Of a stretch of 64,000 nt of DNA, positions 53,267 through 62,894 are shown piece by piece. The DNA lies in contig NZ_JAGGNR010000040.1 in assembly GCF_018614975.1 (NCBI RefSeq), forward strand, positions 1 to 64,000, given 5' to 3'. Within the stretch, counting starts at the first letter, position 1, and every line of letters starts with the position of its first letter. The translations under genes and the position numbers were made by a program. The notes under the pieces were generated by a model. The model did no database searches. It saw only the letters and a list, made by a program, of their open reading frames with translations, and was not told the origin of the DNA. The stretch comes from Paenibacillus polymyxa. Lineage in GTDB: Bacteria; Bacillota; Bacilli; Paenibacillales; Paenibacillaceae.

Positions 53267-53995
53267 CTAGAGTACCTTCTCCAAAAAGCTGATCGTCCGC
53301 TCATTCTTCGGATTTCCAAATATCTCTTCCGGAGTGCCCTGCTCGACGATATAACCACCGTCCATGAAGATCACACGATCAGCTACTTCGCGGGCAAAAC
53401 CCATCTCATGGGTAACAATGATCATCGTCATGCCCTCACTCGCAAGATCTTTCATTACACCCAGAACTTCGCCTACCATCTCTGGGTCAAGCGCCGAGGT
53501 CGGTTCATCAAATAACATCACATCCGGATTCATGGCAAGCGCACGAGCGATAGCTACACGTTGCTTTTGTCCACCTGACAGTTGTGTTGGGAAGCTATCT
53601 GCTTTATCAGACAGACCCACACGCTCAAGTAATTTGAGTGCTGTATCACGCGCCTGCTGTGCATTTAATATCCCAAGTTCTCTTGGCGCAAACATGATGT
53701 TCTTAAGTACACTAAAATGAGGGAACAAATTAAAGTGTTGAAATACCATGCCAATATTTTCGCGAGCTTTGTTCAGGTTGGTTTTAGGGTCATTCAGATC
53801 CTGATCATCCACGATAACCCGGCCTGCCGTAATCACATCTAATTGGTTGATGCAGCGCAAAAAAGTACTTTTCCCTGAACCGGAAGGTCCGATGACACAG
53901 ACGACTTCTCCTTCGTTGACCGCCACATCAATTCCCTTGAGGACCTGATTCGAGCCGAAATTTTTCTTTAAACCTTCAACTTTTATTTTAGCCAC
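53267..53995 (-). CDS. Polar amino acid ABC transporter ATPase (GlnQ type)
   Basis: ATP-binding subunit (242 aa). Walker A GPSGSGKST (about 34-42), Q loop FQHFNLFPH, signature LSGGQKQRVAIARAL, Walker B VMLFDEPTSALDPE and the His switch VTHEMGFA are all present. GTG start with AGGTGAAGG. It overlaps the upstream fused binding-protein/permease gene by 8 bp. It belongs to the amino-acid class of importers and is not a plausible partner for the sugar permeases in the window. Confidence 0.95.
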   Translation of the reverse strand: MAKIKVEGLKKNFGSNQVLKGIDVAVNEGEVVCVIGPSGSGKSTFLRCINQLDVITAGRVIVDDQDLNDPKTNLNKARENIGMVFQHFNLFPHFSVLKNIMFAPRELGILNAQQARDTALKLLERVGLSDKADSFPTQLSGGQKQRVAIARALAMNPDVMLFDEPTSALDPEMVGEVLGVMKDLASEGMTMIIVTHEMGFAREVADRVIFMDGGYIVEQGTPEEIFGNPKNERTISFLEKVL

Positions 53996-55433
53996 GACGA
54001 ACCTTCACCTCCAGATAATCAGCAATTTTGGTCAATGTGATGATAACAATCAGATACATAACCGCAACCGTTAACCAAATGTCAAAAGAGGAGAACGTTC
54101 TTGCAATAACAATTTTACCCGATTGTGTCAACTCTACGAGCCCAATAACGGACAAGATTGACGTATCCTTCAACGTGATAACCATCTGGTTAATGAAAGA
54201 AGGAATCATAACACGTACCGCCTGCGGAATAACGATCTTTATCATCGCTTTGCGATAAGGCAGGCCCAATGAACGGGCAGCTTCCATTTGACCACGATCA
54301 ATCGATTGAATCCCGCCTCGGATAATCTCGGTTACGTACGCCCCTGCATTCAGACTAAGTGTCAGAATAGCCGCCAGGAACAATGGCATCGTGAAGCCCA
54401 TCGCCTGTGGAATCCCGAAATAGATAAAGAATGCCAGGACAATCAGCGGAATACCGCGGAAGATATCCACAAATACGGTGGCAACACCACGAAGGAATTT
54501 GTTCTGTCCCACCTTCATGAATCCGAAGATCAGACCGATGATAAATGCGAAAAACAGGGACACAATCGTGTATAAAAGTGTTTTCCCCAGACCTTTCAAA
54601 AGTGAGGGAAGGGATTTCTGAATTAGCTCCCAACGCCCCAGATTTGCGACTTGGGCGTTCTCTCCAACATATTCTTCGATAATGCGCTTGTACTCACCGT
54701 TAGCTTTGATATTAACAAGACCCGCATTGAACATCTCCAGAAGTTCCTGATTTTTACCCTTACTTACCGCAAATCCGTAGGAAGCCCCGTCCTCTTTGTC
54801 GGTAACGATTTTCAATCCGTTATTTTGTTTTACCCCATATCTTAGAACGGGTTCATCTTCAAAACAGGCCACCGAATTACCGGTCATTACATCATCATAC
54901 ATTTGATATGATTCGTCGAATGGAACAATCGTAAATCCATACTTTGAGGCGATGGATTCAGCAAAGCTGTACCCTTCTGTTCCCGTTTTTACAGCGACCT
55001 TTTTACCACGAAGATCTTCGTAACTTTTAACAGTATCATTATTTGCGCTAATTCCCATAACTACGCCTGAATCATAATATGGCTCTGAAAAATCAAATTT
55101 TGCTTTTCTCTCATCCGTAATACTCATCCCTGCGATTACACCATCGACCTGATTAGCCTCAAGTGCCTGTACAGCCGCGTTAAATCCCAGAGCTTTGATT
55201 TGATACTTGAAATTTTGATCTTTGGCGATGGCATCTAGCAAATCCATGTCGATACCAACAAAATCCCCATTCTCATCTTCATATTCGAATGGAGCAAATG
55301 TGACATCAGTTCCGATAATATACGTTTTACCGGAATCGGACGCTGTAGCAGCGTTCCCTACCCATCCTGATAGACCGCTCACCAGGAGCAGCATCAGTGA
55401 AAGTATAAAAAATGAGATCTTCGTTGTTTTCAT
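53988..55433 (-). CDS. Amino acid ABC transporter, fused binding protein and permease (GlnHP type)
   Basis: Fusion of 481 aa: signal segment (SFFILSLMLLLVSGLSGWVG), family 3 binding domain about 35-265 (IIGTDVTFAPFEYEDENGDFVGIDMDLLDAIA in part, AAVQALEANQVDGVIAGMSIT), then a permease domain about 275-480 with the EAA-type motif QMEAARSLGLPYRKAMIKIV. This arrangement is known from Gram-positive glutamine/glutamate importers. ATG 55433 follows GGGGAGG. The operon is this gene plus the ATPase gene. An inverted repeat 92 bp upstream may be its operator. Confidence 0.94.
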   Translation of the reverse strand: MKTTKISFFILSLMLLLVSGLSGWVGNAATASDSGKTYIIGTDVTFAPFEYEDENGDFVGIDMDLLDAIAKDQNFKYQIKALGFNAAVQALEANQVDGVIAGMSITDERKAKFDFSEPYYDSGVVMGISANNDTVKSYEDLRGKKVAVKTGTEGYSFAESIASKYGFTIVPFDESYQMYDDVMTGNSVACFEDEPVLRYGVKQNNGLKIVTDKEDGASYGFAVSKGKNQELLEMFNAGLVNIKANGEYKRIIEEYVGENAQVANLGRWELIQKSLPSLLKGLGKTLLYTIVSLFFAFIIGLIFGFMKVGQNKFLRGVATVFVDIFRGIPLIVLAFFIYFGIPQAMGFTMPLFLAAILTLSLNAGAYVTEIIRGGIQSIDRGQMEAARSLGLPYRKAMIKIVIPQAVRVMIPSFINQMVITLKDTSILSVIGLVELTQSGKIVIARTFSSFDIWLTVAVMYLIVIITLTKIADYLEVKVRRG

Positions 55434-55524
55434 GTGTCCTCCCCGTCTCGGTATTGTCCGAATAATCATTATTTTCTTTAGAATCGGTATTACGGTTATG
55501 CTTTTTTGTCGATCTACTGCCCAT

Positions 55525-55559
55525 TTGATTGTTATTATTTACTGTATATTAACAATCAA
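55525..55559. promoter_or_regulatory. Inverted repeat upstream of the amino acid transporter
   Basis: Perfect 10-bp arms TTGATTGTTA (55525-55534) and TAACAATCAA (55550-55559) around a 15-bp AT-rich spacer, about 92 bp upstream of the fused transporter gene start. Candidate operator; the binding protein is unknown. Confidence 0.45.
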
Positions 55560-55724
55560 TGCTTTGCCTTTCCACTTGCAACATTTTCCTCCATCATTTT
55601 TTCCAACCAGTAAAAGCCCTCTTAATACTTACCCTCCAGGTAAGCTTTGCGAAACCCAATATTACATTGTAAATCTGAAAAAAGGTGCATTTACTTCAAA
55701 ACGTATTATTTAAAATTTAAAACT

Positions 55725-55752
55725 TAAAAAAAGCCGCGTTATCCGCGACTTT
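55725..55752 (-). terminator. Terminator after the beta-lactamase-fold gene
   Basis: AAAGCCGCG (55730-55738) with CGCGACTTT (55744-55752), one mismatch, A run before (T run on the minus strand), 25 bp past the stop. The rest of the 344-bp gap 55434-55777 holds the inverted repeat above and no gene. Confidence 0.7.
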
Positions 55753-55777
55753 CTGTTGTACAGTTTTTTATCATCTA

Positions 55778-57883
55778 TTAATTTTCTCTGGTTGTCAATA
55801 CAATCTCGAACTTCGAACCAGCTTCACCCGCGAACACAATGGTTCCGTTCTTAGGCAACACAATTTTGTTTTGTCCACTGACCACTGTATGATTCATGCC
55901 TACGCCCGCTTGGTCGTATACAGCAAATGCGCTGTTTGAAGACATCTTTACCGTCATTTCTTTACCTGCGGCTGATGCCGGAATCGAAAACCATGTGGCA
56001 TGCCCATTCGCTTGAATCGTTGTCTTTGATTGTCTTCCCGTATAGATTGGTTTTATAATTTCTTGAGCAGCATAGACGTTGCCTCCAGCTGTAACGTATT
56101 CCACGCCATTTTCCTCATAGAAATTAAACTCCATCGTGTCACGGCCCGCCAATCCAGGAATTTGCAATTGGTTCACAGCTTGGTTAGCTCCAACAATTTT
56201 ATTGGTGTAGATATAACCAGGCAGCTCATTAAAAGTATGAATGGGAATCATCGGCATCGCTGCGTTGTACAGTGTTGATGTGTATTTTTCATTGACCAAC
56301 ACGTAGGCTTTGCCTTCCCGTTTCTGCCATGCAGCCTTTACTTCTGCAGACAATTCATTGGTTTCAAGCTTTTCTGCCTTATATTCCGAGGAAGCAACTT
56401 GTCCAAGTCCGGGAACAGACTGATATGAGCGAGACCATAAGTATGTGTTCCCATTGACTTCCTGAACGAACTTCAGCTTTTCCGTACCCGTATCATTAAC
56501 AAATGAGCCATCAGTGGTGTACGTATAGGTCTGATCAGGACTGTTAGGAGACGACAGATTAGATATTGTTAATTGTCCGTCACCTTTTACATCCATCTTC
56601 ATTAACATGTTTGCCCCACCAGCGTACATGCCTGTGTGCTGTGCAAGTTCCTTCGGCATGGTTGTTTTCACCGATGCATCATGTGACTTCTCCGGTTTAC
56701 GCTCTGGAATGATATTCTTCTCCTCAAGCGCACCAAGCAACAGCTCAGTTGCCAGCAATTGATCGGTTGAGCTATGACCTCCAGAAGAAGTTACGGCAGC
56801 AGCCATATTATATTCCGGTAACACAATCAAGGAGGAATGATAGGTGATTGTATTGCCACCTTTGCTTACTGCCTGGATGCCGTAATCATTAAAAGGAAAC
56901 AGGTTCACGCTGTCCCAGCCCAGGCCGTAACCAATAGAAGAATCGCCTTCTTCTGGCCACATGCCTCTCTTGTATTCTTCTTCCTCCATGGCCTCTACGG
57001 ATTCCTCCGAAAGAACATCTTCAACCTCACCTGTAAAGATTTTCGAGAACTGAACCAGATCTTCAGCGGTGGAATAGATGCCTCCCGAGGCAATCATATT
57101 GGTAGTCTCTAATGGGAGTTGCTCCTCATGCGAAGGGGAATATGTCGCTGCCATCTGGCTAAAGTCCACAATATCCTGTGGTGTTTTGGTATGCTCCATA
57201 CCAAGGGGTTCGGTTATGTACCGGTGCATGAAAGTTGTGAAGCTCATGCCGCTGACCCGCTCAACCAGAATTTCAGCTAATGTAAAACCGTCATTACTAT
57301 ACACCGAGTATGCACCAGGATCAGCCTTCAGATGTTGAGTTGCCAATTGCTCAAGTAACGTATCATGTGCATAGGTATCATTATCTCCAAACAGTATTGC
57401 ACTGTTACTTGACGTTCCGAGAAGTCCGGATGAATGATTCAGTAACATGCGTGGTGTAATCTGTTGGTAACGCTTGTCTTTCATTTTAAAGTCTGAAATA
57501 TACTTCACGACAGGTTCATCGAGATCGATCTTGCCTTGGTCAACGAGCTTCATTACGGCGGTTGTGAGCACCATTTTGCTGGTTGAACCAATGCCATACA
57601 TGGTATCTGAAGAAAGCGGAATGTTGTTTTTCAGATCATTTTTGCCTGCCTGACCGGAGATCACAATCTCGCCCTCATCCATCAGTGCGTACTGCACACT
57701 TGTCGTAGCGTATGATTCAGTGAGTACCTTTGCCTTAACGCTTACTGTCTTTTTAGTCAGATCATAAGTAGGGCTACTACCGTTACTGGTAGCGGGTGTG
57801 GCCATGGCCGACATTGGGGACATCATTGCAAACACCAAGGTTACGGCGGCGATAGACGTTCGTTTCTTTCGTGTCAATCTCAT
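55778..57883 (-). CDS. Secreted serine hydrolase, beta-lactamase/penicillin-binding-protein fold
   Basis: Protein of 701 aa with a signal peptide (1-28, ending SAMA), a class C beta-lactamase-like domain about 60-390 and a beta-rich C-terminal extension of about 300 residues. Active-site blocks are nucleophile S100 with K103 (GSTSK) and Y195-S-N197 (VYSNDGF). The HxG/KTG block is not obvious, though GGNTITYHSS sits where it is expected. Members include D-aminopeptidases, esterases and D,D-carboxypeptidases, so the substrate is open. ATG follows CAGGAG. Single gene, divergent from the MocR regulator. Confidence 0.88.
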   Translation of the reverse strand: MRLTRKKRTSIAAVTLVFAMMSPMSAMATPATSNGSSPTYDLTKKTVSVKAKVLTESYATTSVQYALMDEGEIVISGQAGKNDLKNNIPLSSDTMYGIGSTSKMVLTTAVMKLVDQGKIDLDEPVVKYISDFKMKDKRYQQITPRMLLNHSSGLLGTSSNSAILFGDNDTYAHDTLLEQLATQHLKADPGAYSVYSNDGFTLAEILVERVSGMSFTTFMHRYITEPLGMEHTKTPQDIVDFSQMAATYSPSHEEQLPLETTNMIASGGIYSTAEDLVQFSKIFTGEVEDVLSEESVEAMEEEEYKRGMWPEEGDSSIGYGLGWDSVNLFPFNDYGIQAVSKGGNTITYHSSLIVLPEYNMAAAVTSSGGHSSTDQLLATELLLGALEEKNIIPERKPEKSHDASVKTTMPKELAQHTGMYAGGANMLMKMDVKGDGQLTISNLSSPNSPDQTYTYTTDGSFVNDTGTEKLKFVQEVNGNTYLWSRSYQSVPGLGQVASSEYKAEKLETNELSAEVKAAWQKREGKAYVLVNEKYTSTLYNAAMPMIPIHTFNELPGYIYTNKIVGANQAVNQLQIPGLAGRDTMEFNFYEENGVEYVTAGGNVYAAQEIIKPIYTGRQSKTTIQANGHATWFSIPASAAGKEMTVKMSSNSAFAVYDQAGVGMNHTVVSGQNKIVLPKNGTIVFAGEAGSKFEIVLTTREN

Positions 57884-58050
57884 CTTCTCCTGTCTAGTCT
57901 ATGGAATAGGAATCTCTGTGGTAGTACTCCCGTAGTGTAACCGAAGAAGATGAACTGTCTGTGGCTTGAATATGAATCGAATATGAACCAAGCAGGACCG
58001 ACCGAAATCGGGTGGACACACGGTAAAAATCGCTTCAGTCCAGCTTTGTT

Positions 58051-58079
58051 TTGTTTGCAAATTAAACTTTTGCTATAAT
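58051..58079 (+). promoter_or_regulatory. Sigma-A-like promoter of the MocR gene
   Basis: TTGTTT (58051-58056), a 17-bp spacer and a perfect TATAAT (58074-58079) lie 90 bp upstream of the MocR start. Confidence 0.6.
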
Positions 58080-58092
58080 GGTACATCAATCA

Positions 58093-58139
58093 ATGGATTG
58101 CCAATAACATGGCTAAGTACATAAATAAATGCAATCCAT
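58093..58139. promoter_or_regulatory. Inverted repeat downstream of the MocR promoter
   Basis: ATGGATTGC (58093-58101) and GCAATCCAT (58131-58139) have perfect 9-bp arms 29 bp apart, just after the -10 box. The placement fits autoregulation by the MocR protein. Confidence 0.45.
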
Positions 58140-58168
58140 AGTTCAGCATGAGTAATGGAGTTGAAGCA

Positions 58169-59599
58169 ATGCTAAAAGTTAATCGGAATGACCAACGCCC
58201 GATCTGGCAGCAACTTTTGGATCAAGCGATTCATAATATCACAACCGGGAAATGGCAACCAGGTGAATTGCTGCTTCCATCACGTGAACTTGCTCAATTA
58301 ATTGGTGTTTCACGGTCAACCATACAGATTGTGTACGAGGAATTATTCAGCCGAGGGTATACGGTAACTTCCCGTCGGGCCGGAACAAGGGTTAGTGATT
58401 GGACATATACACCTCGTTCATCAGAAGGCGTCACGATGCAAGGACCTATTCCTCCTGAACTGCCTACACTAAACGAATCGATTGGTCATCTGCATAGTTG
58501 GTTTGGCAATAGAGACAATCGCAAAATAGAAATTGATTTTAATCCCCACGAGCCTTATCTCGATGAAAGTTTCACAAAAGCCTGGAGGCAATCTTTTTTA
58601 CAAGCTTCCACTGAACCTGATCTGGATCTTTGGGCTTATGGCGATGCCAGAGGTTTACTGGCGTTAAGAGAACAGATTCAGCGTTATTTGTCACTTGAAC
58701 GAGGCATTCATATCGATGTTGATCAAATCTTGTTAACCTCAGGTGCACAACATAGCATTGATTTAATTGCGCAGGCACTCTTAAGTGAAGGAGACAGAGT
58801 TTCGGTAGAAGATCCCGGCTTCCCTGCCGCTTGGATGGCGATGAAATACCGCCGGATGCAAGTCGATCCCGTTCCAGTCGATGAGTATGGATTATGTGTA
58901 GATCATATTCACCCACAGACTAAACTCGTATTTGTCACACCTTCTCATCAATGCGCCGTTGGTGTTATTATGTCGGAGCCACGCAGGCAACAATTGATGC
59001 ACTTGGCGTCTCATCATCGATATTGGATTGTTGAGGATGACTACGACAGCGAATTTAGGTACCGTGGAGATCCGCTTCCAACTATATTTAGTCAGCAACC
59101 TCAGAATACGCTTTATATGATGAGTTTTTCCAAAATGGTTGCACCTGGCATTCGACTATCCGCTATCATCGGCCCCCAAATAGCCATCGATCGCCTTACT
59201 CAAGTTCATGAATTAACCTATCGTCATCTGCCGATTATGGAACAATTAACGCTAACTCATTTTATTGAGCGTGGTCATTTTATGCGCCATATGAGAAGAG
59301 TTCGGAACATATATCGACGCCGACACGAAGTCATGACCAAAGCCATTGTTGCTTCTGGGCTAGGCTCACGATTTACATTAAGTGGTGTGGAAACGGGATT
59401 ACATATGCTGCTAGAATCTGAAACGTCATTTGACGAAGAAGCGCTGACGAATGCTACCCTTGATCAAGGTGTGCGGGTGTATCCGCTTAGTAGATATTGC
59501 TTGGAGAGTCATCGAAAAGGATGGATATTAGGTTTTGCGAAAGTGGATGAGGAGCAGATTGAGGAAGGCATACAACGACTTGCAAAGATTGTATTATGA
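58169..59599 (+). CDS. MocR/PdxR-family regulator (GntR HTH plus aminotransferase-like domain)
   Basis: Regulator of 476 aa. A GntR winged helix (about 10-75: LPSRELAQLIGVSRSTIQIVYEELF in part) is joined to a fold-type I aminotransferase-like domain (about 100-475). PLP-site residues seen are DDYDSEFRY and the lysine in MSFSKMVAPGIRLS. Such proteins sense PLP or PLP adducts. ATG 58169 was chosen for GGAG 8 nt upstream; an ATG at 58148 is alternative. It precedes the NAD-binding protein gene by 45 bp and faces the glyA/yggS-like genes, both PLP-related. Confidence 0.92.
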   Translation: MLKVNRNDQRPIWQQLLDQAIHNITTGKWQPGELLLPSRELAQLIGVSRSTIQIVYEELFSRGYTVTSRRAGTRVSDWTYTPRSSEGVTMQGPIPPELPTLNESIGHLHSWFGNRDNRKIEIDFNPHEPYLDESFTKAWRQSFLQASTEPDLDLWAYGDARGLLALREQIQRYLSLERGIHIDVDQILLTSGAQHSIDLIAQALLSEGDRVSVEDPGFPAAWMAMKYRRMQVDPVPVDEYGLCVDHIHPQTKLVFVTPSHQCAVGVIMSEPRRQQLMHLASHHRYWIVEDDYDSEFRYRGDPLPTIFSQQPQNTLYMMSFSKMVAPGIRLSAIIGPQIAIDRLTQVHELTYRHLPIMEQLTLTHFIERGHFMRHMRRVRNIYRRRHEVMTKAIVASGLGSRFTLSGVETGLHMLLESETSFDEEALTNATLDQGVRVYPLSRYCLESHRKGWILGFAKVDEEQIEEGIQRLAKIVL

Positions 59600-59644
59600 T
59601 GGAGAACATGCTCTCCAATCGGATTCGAAAGGATGTTTTTTGTG

Positions 59645-60265
59645 ATGAAAATTTTAGTGTTAGGAGCCACCGGACGGGTTGGAAGTCATTTCGTCTCTAA
59701 TGCCCTACGTTCCAATCATCATGTAACTGCACTGGTTAGAAGCCCGGAAAAGGTACAAATCAGCGATGACAATTTTGTTCTGCATCAAGGGAACGCTTTA
59801 GTCAAAGAGGATATTCATCACGCCATACAGGGTGTGGATCTCGTTGTTAGCGCCTTAAGTACAGATGGAACGACTACATTATCGCAATCCATGAGACATA
59901 TTGTTGAGGCTATGGCTCAGGAGCGTATCATAAGAATCATTACCATTGGTACAGCAGGAATATTGGAAAGTCGAACGCATCCTGGCTTGCTTCGTTTTCA
60001 ATCCCCTGAGTCCAAACGTAAGTCCACGCGAGCAGCTGAAGAGCATCTGGAGGTGTACAACATTCTCAAAGCTTCAAAGTTAGAATGGACCATCGTGTGT
60101 CCTACCTACTTATTTGATGGAGAATCTCTCGGTAAGTACCGGGTTGAGCGCGACTACTTGCCTGACGGTGGAACTTCTATATCTGTAATCGATACTGCGG
60201 AGTTTGCTTATCAGCAATTAATCTCTGATGAGTATGTACAGTCGCGTGTAGGTATAACCTACTAG
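59645..60265 (+). CDS. NAD(P)-binding Rossmann protein, NmrA/SDR type
   Basis: Protein of 206 aa with the nucleotide-binding motif GATGRVGSHF at residues 7-16 and an atypical SDR layout (DLVVSALSTDGTTT, TIGTAGILESR, WTIVCPTYLFDG). The usual catalytic YxxxK is not visible, so it may bind NAD(P) for sensing or isomerase/reductase-like chemistry. Start: ATG 59645 with AAAGGA about 11 nt upstream; the ATG 12 bp before it overlaps the site. It is co-transcribed with the MocR gene. Confidence 0.85.
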   Translation: MKILVLGATGRVGSHFVSNALRSNHHVTALVRSPEKVQISDDNFVLHQGNALVKEDIHHAIQGVDLVVSALSTDGTTTLSQSMRHIVEAMAQERIIRIITIGTAGILESRTHPGLLRFQSPESKRKSTRAAEEHLEVYNILKASKLEWTIVCPTYLFDGESLGKYRVERDYLPDGGTSISVIDTAEFAYQQLISDEYVQSRVGITY

Positions 60266-60340
60266 GGCGTCTCCTATATCTCAATTAAGGTATATCTCTT
60301 CGTTCAAAAAAGTAAGTTTCAATATAAACAAGCAAATTAC

Positions 60341-60380
60341 GAGCCTGCAATTGTTATCCATTAGGAACAATTGCAGGCTC
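60341..60380. terminator. Terminator-like hairpin between convergent genes
   Basis: Perfect 15-bp stem GAGCCTGCAATTGTT (60341-60355) with AACAATTGCAGGCTC (60366-60380), 10-nt loop; only weak T tracts on either side. Confidence 0.65.
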
Positions 60381-60400
60381 TATTCGTGTCTGCTATTGAG

Positions 60401-61645
60401 CTATTTAAGCCCTTCATATAGAGGGAATTGCGAAGTGATTTCACGGACATTTCCTAATATCTGTTTTTTCACATTCGAGTTCTTTGGATTTTTAAAAGCA
60501 AGTCCTATCAGCTGAGCAATTTCTTTCATTTCCCTGGCTCCAAGTCCTCTTGACGTCATAGCTGGAGTTCCAAAACGAATACCGCTTGTGACCAACGGGC
60601 TTGCTGTATCGTGAGGGATTGCATTTTTATTCGCCGTAATCCCTACTTCATCCAGTAAAGCTTCGGCTTCTTTGCCTGTAAGGCCCATAGTTCGTAAGTC
60701 AACCAACACGATATGATTATCTGTCCCACCCGTTACAAGGGTGAGTCCTTCATTCATCAAAGTTTCTGCCAATACGTTGGCGTTACTCAGAACACCTTCA
60801 ATATATGTTGTGAAATCCGATTGCAATGCCTCACCTAATGCCACCGCTTTCCCCGCGATAACGTGCATGAATGGCCCACCCTGGGTTCCTGGGAATACAG
60901 CTTTGTCGATCGCCTGTGCCCACGACTCCCGACACAAAATGGCTCCCCCTCGTGGTCCTCGTAAGGTCTTGTGTGTGGTTGTTGAAACAAAATGTGCATG
61001 TGGTACCGGGTTAGGATGCAGACCTGCCGCAATAATTCCTGCTATATGCGCCATATCTACAAAGAAAAGAGCTCCCACTTCGGCGGCAATCTGGGCAAAT
61101 AATTCAAACTCAATGGTCCGCGGGTATGCACTTCCACCTGCAACAATCATGCGTGGACGATACTTATAAGCAAGTTTACGTACTTCGTCAAAGTCAATGC
61201 GGCCCGTCTGTGCATCGACACCATATGGAACAAAATTGTAAAACCTACCTGAAAAATTAACAGTACTTCCGTGTGTTAGATGACCACCTTGGGATAGATT
61301 CATGCCAAGTATTGTGTCACCAATCTCAACCGAGGCAAAATATACTGCCATGTTGGCCTGAGAACCAGAGTGAGGCTGCACATTCGCATGTTCAGCGCCA
61401 AAAAGTGCTTTAAGGCGGCTATTTGCTATCTCTTCGACTGTATCAACATGCTCACACCCGCCATAATATCTTCTGCCCGGATACCCCTCCGCATATTTAT
61501 TGGTCAATACCGAACCTGTTGCTTCCATCACAGCTTGACTTACAAAATTCTCTGATGCAATCAGTTCAATCGTACCCTGCTGCCTTGCAAGCTCTTGCTG
61601 GATAGCATTTCCTACGACTTTATCTTCCTTCTCCAAATGTTTCAT
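60401..61645 (-). CDS. glyA: Serine hydroxymethyltransferase
   Basis: PLP enzyme (414 aa) converting serine and tetrahydrofolate to glycine and methylene-THF. Full-length match to GlyA landmarks: ELIASENFVS, NKYAEGYPGRRYYGGCE, PLP lysine in TTTHKTLRGPRGG and the C-terminal SGIRFGTPAMTSRG. ATG 61645 with GAGAGG upstream; ATG 61651 is an alternative. It follows the broken benE gene on the same strand. Whether it is the only glyA copy in the genome cannot be seen. Confidence 0.97.
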   Translation of the reverse strand: MKHLEKEDKVVGNAIQQELARQQGTIELIASENFVSQAVMEATGSVLTNKYAEGYPGRRYYGGCEHVDTVEEIANSRLKALFGAEHANVQPHSGSQANMAVYFASVEIGDTILGMNLSQGGHLTHGSTVNFSGRFYNFVPYGVDAQTGRIDFDEVRKLAYKYRPRMIVAGGSAYPRTIEFELFAQIAAEVGALFFVDMAHIAGIIAAGLHPNPVPHAHFVSTTTHKTLRGPRGGAILCRESWAQAIDKAVFPGTQGGPFMHVIAGKAVALGEALQSDFTTYIEGVLSNANVLAETLMNEGLTLVTGGTDNHIVLVDLRTMGLTGKEAEALLDEVGITANKNAIPHDTASPLVTSGIRFGTPAMTSRGLGAREMKEIAQLIGLAFKNPKNSNVKKQILGNVREITSQFPLYEGLK

Positions 61646-61670
61646 GAACATCTTCCTCTCAATATTACGG

Positions 61671-62875
61671 TTATCTATTCGTTCCAAATTGTTTTTTGGG
61701 GAATTTACTATTCATCAGTAGATGTGCCATCATTCCTGCGAACAGTCCCCAAAATGCACCACCGACACCAAGCAAAGTCACATTCGCTGCTGTCGCCAAA
61801 AACGTAATCAATGCAGTTTCACGTCCCTTAGGATCCGTTAATGCATTGGCAAGACTGCCACCGATGGTTCCAAGTAACGCTAGTCCCGCTAATGTTGCAA
61901 TAAAGGTAGCAGGAAGAATCAAAAACAGAGCAGCCAATGTTACGCCAAAAATGCCGACAAAAATATAAAAAACACCACAAGCAATGCCTGCAATATAACG
62001 TTTGGTTGAATCCTCATGTGCATCCTTTCCTGTACAAATCGCTGCTGTAATAGCTGCCACATAAAAGCATGTGATCCGAATGAGGCTGCTAGAAGCGAAC
62101 CCAAACCTGTTACAGCTAAAATAGGATTGGCACTTGTCTTGAATCCATCATTACGCAGAACAAGCATTCCGGGCATATACTGCCCTGTCAAGGTAATAAT
62201 GAACAGCGGTAGCGCAACGCCAAGTAAAGCATTTAACGAAAATGCTGGAACAACAAATACAGGCGATGCTACAGCCAATTGGATCGTACTGAAGTCTGTT
62301 TTCCCCATGCATATCAAATAAATCAAACCGATTGCCAATATGCCAACAATGGCGTAACGGGAAGTAAACCTTCTTAGCACGATATAGCCTGCAAACAGTA
62401 CAATCACAAGCAAAGGATCTACCTTCGCCCCTCCAAAGGCCGAAATACCAAACTGTAGTAAAATGCCAGCTAACAATCCGGAAGCGATGCCTGGGGGAAT
62501 AAGTCGAACGAAACGTTCAAACATGCCTGACAGACCTAAAATAATAAATCCGACTGCTGAAATCATGTAAGCGCCAATAGCTTCTGGATAAGGGGTTACC
62601 GCTAATGCTGAAACGAGAAACGCCACACCCGGTGTAGACCAGGCTGTAATAATCGGTTCCTTGTACCGATAACTGAGCCAAATTCCTGTCACTCCTACCC
62701 CAATCGAGATGGATCAAATCCAGGAAGCGGTCATTTCCGGGCTTAAACCAGCCACTTTTGCTGCTTGAAAAACAAGAATAAACGTACCCCCGTAATTAAC
62801 AATTACGGATATTAAAGCGGCGATCACCGGCGATATCAAATCGCGACCACGTAACGAAGCGGATGCTGTCTTCAT
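61671..62875 (-). pseudogene. benE: BenE-type benzoate/H+ symporter, disrupted by stop and frameshift
   Basis: Together three pieces give a complete BenE/YdcO-like transporter of about 400 aa. It starts at ATG 62875 (GGGAGG upstream) with RGRDLISPVIAAL; an in-frame TGA at 62714-62716 interrupts ...TASWI|SISIGVGVTG..., where family members have an unbroken helix, so TGG to TGA is likely. The frame then stays open to about 62062-62066, where one base appears lost in TTTTATGTGG: the expected GSHAF(N)VAAITAAICTG continues in another frame to 61671. Two separate lesions argue against a read error in both, but one could be. The encoded protein cannot be full-length. It lies between the YggS and GlyA genes. 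Confidence 0.88.
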
Positions 62876-62894
62876 ATTTAACACTACCTCCCAC

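Noticed and set aside
55628..55644. CTTACC-GGTAAG repeat resembling half of the TetR operator at 49733
   Set aside because: The arms are only 6 bp with a 5-bp spacer between, so the core symmetry and spacing differ from the operator; likely chance.
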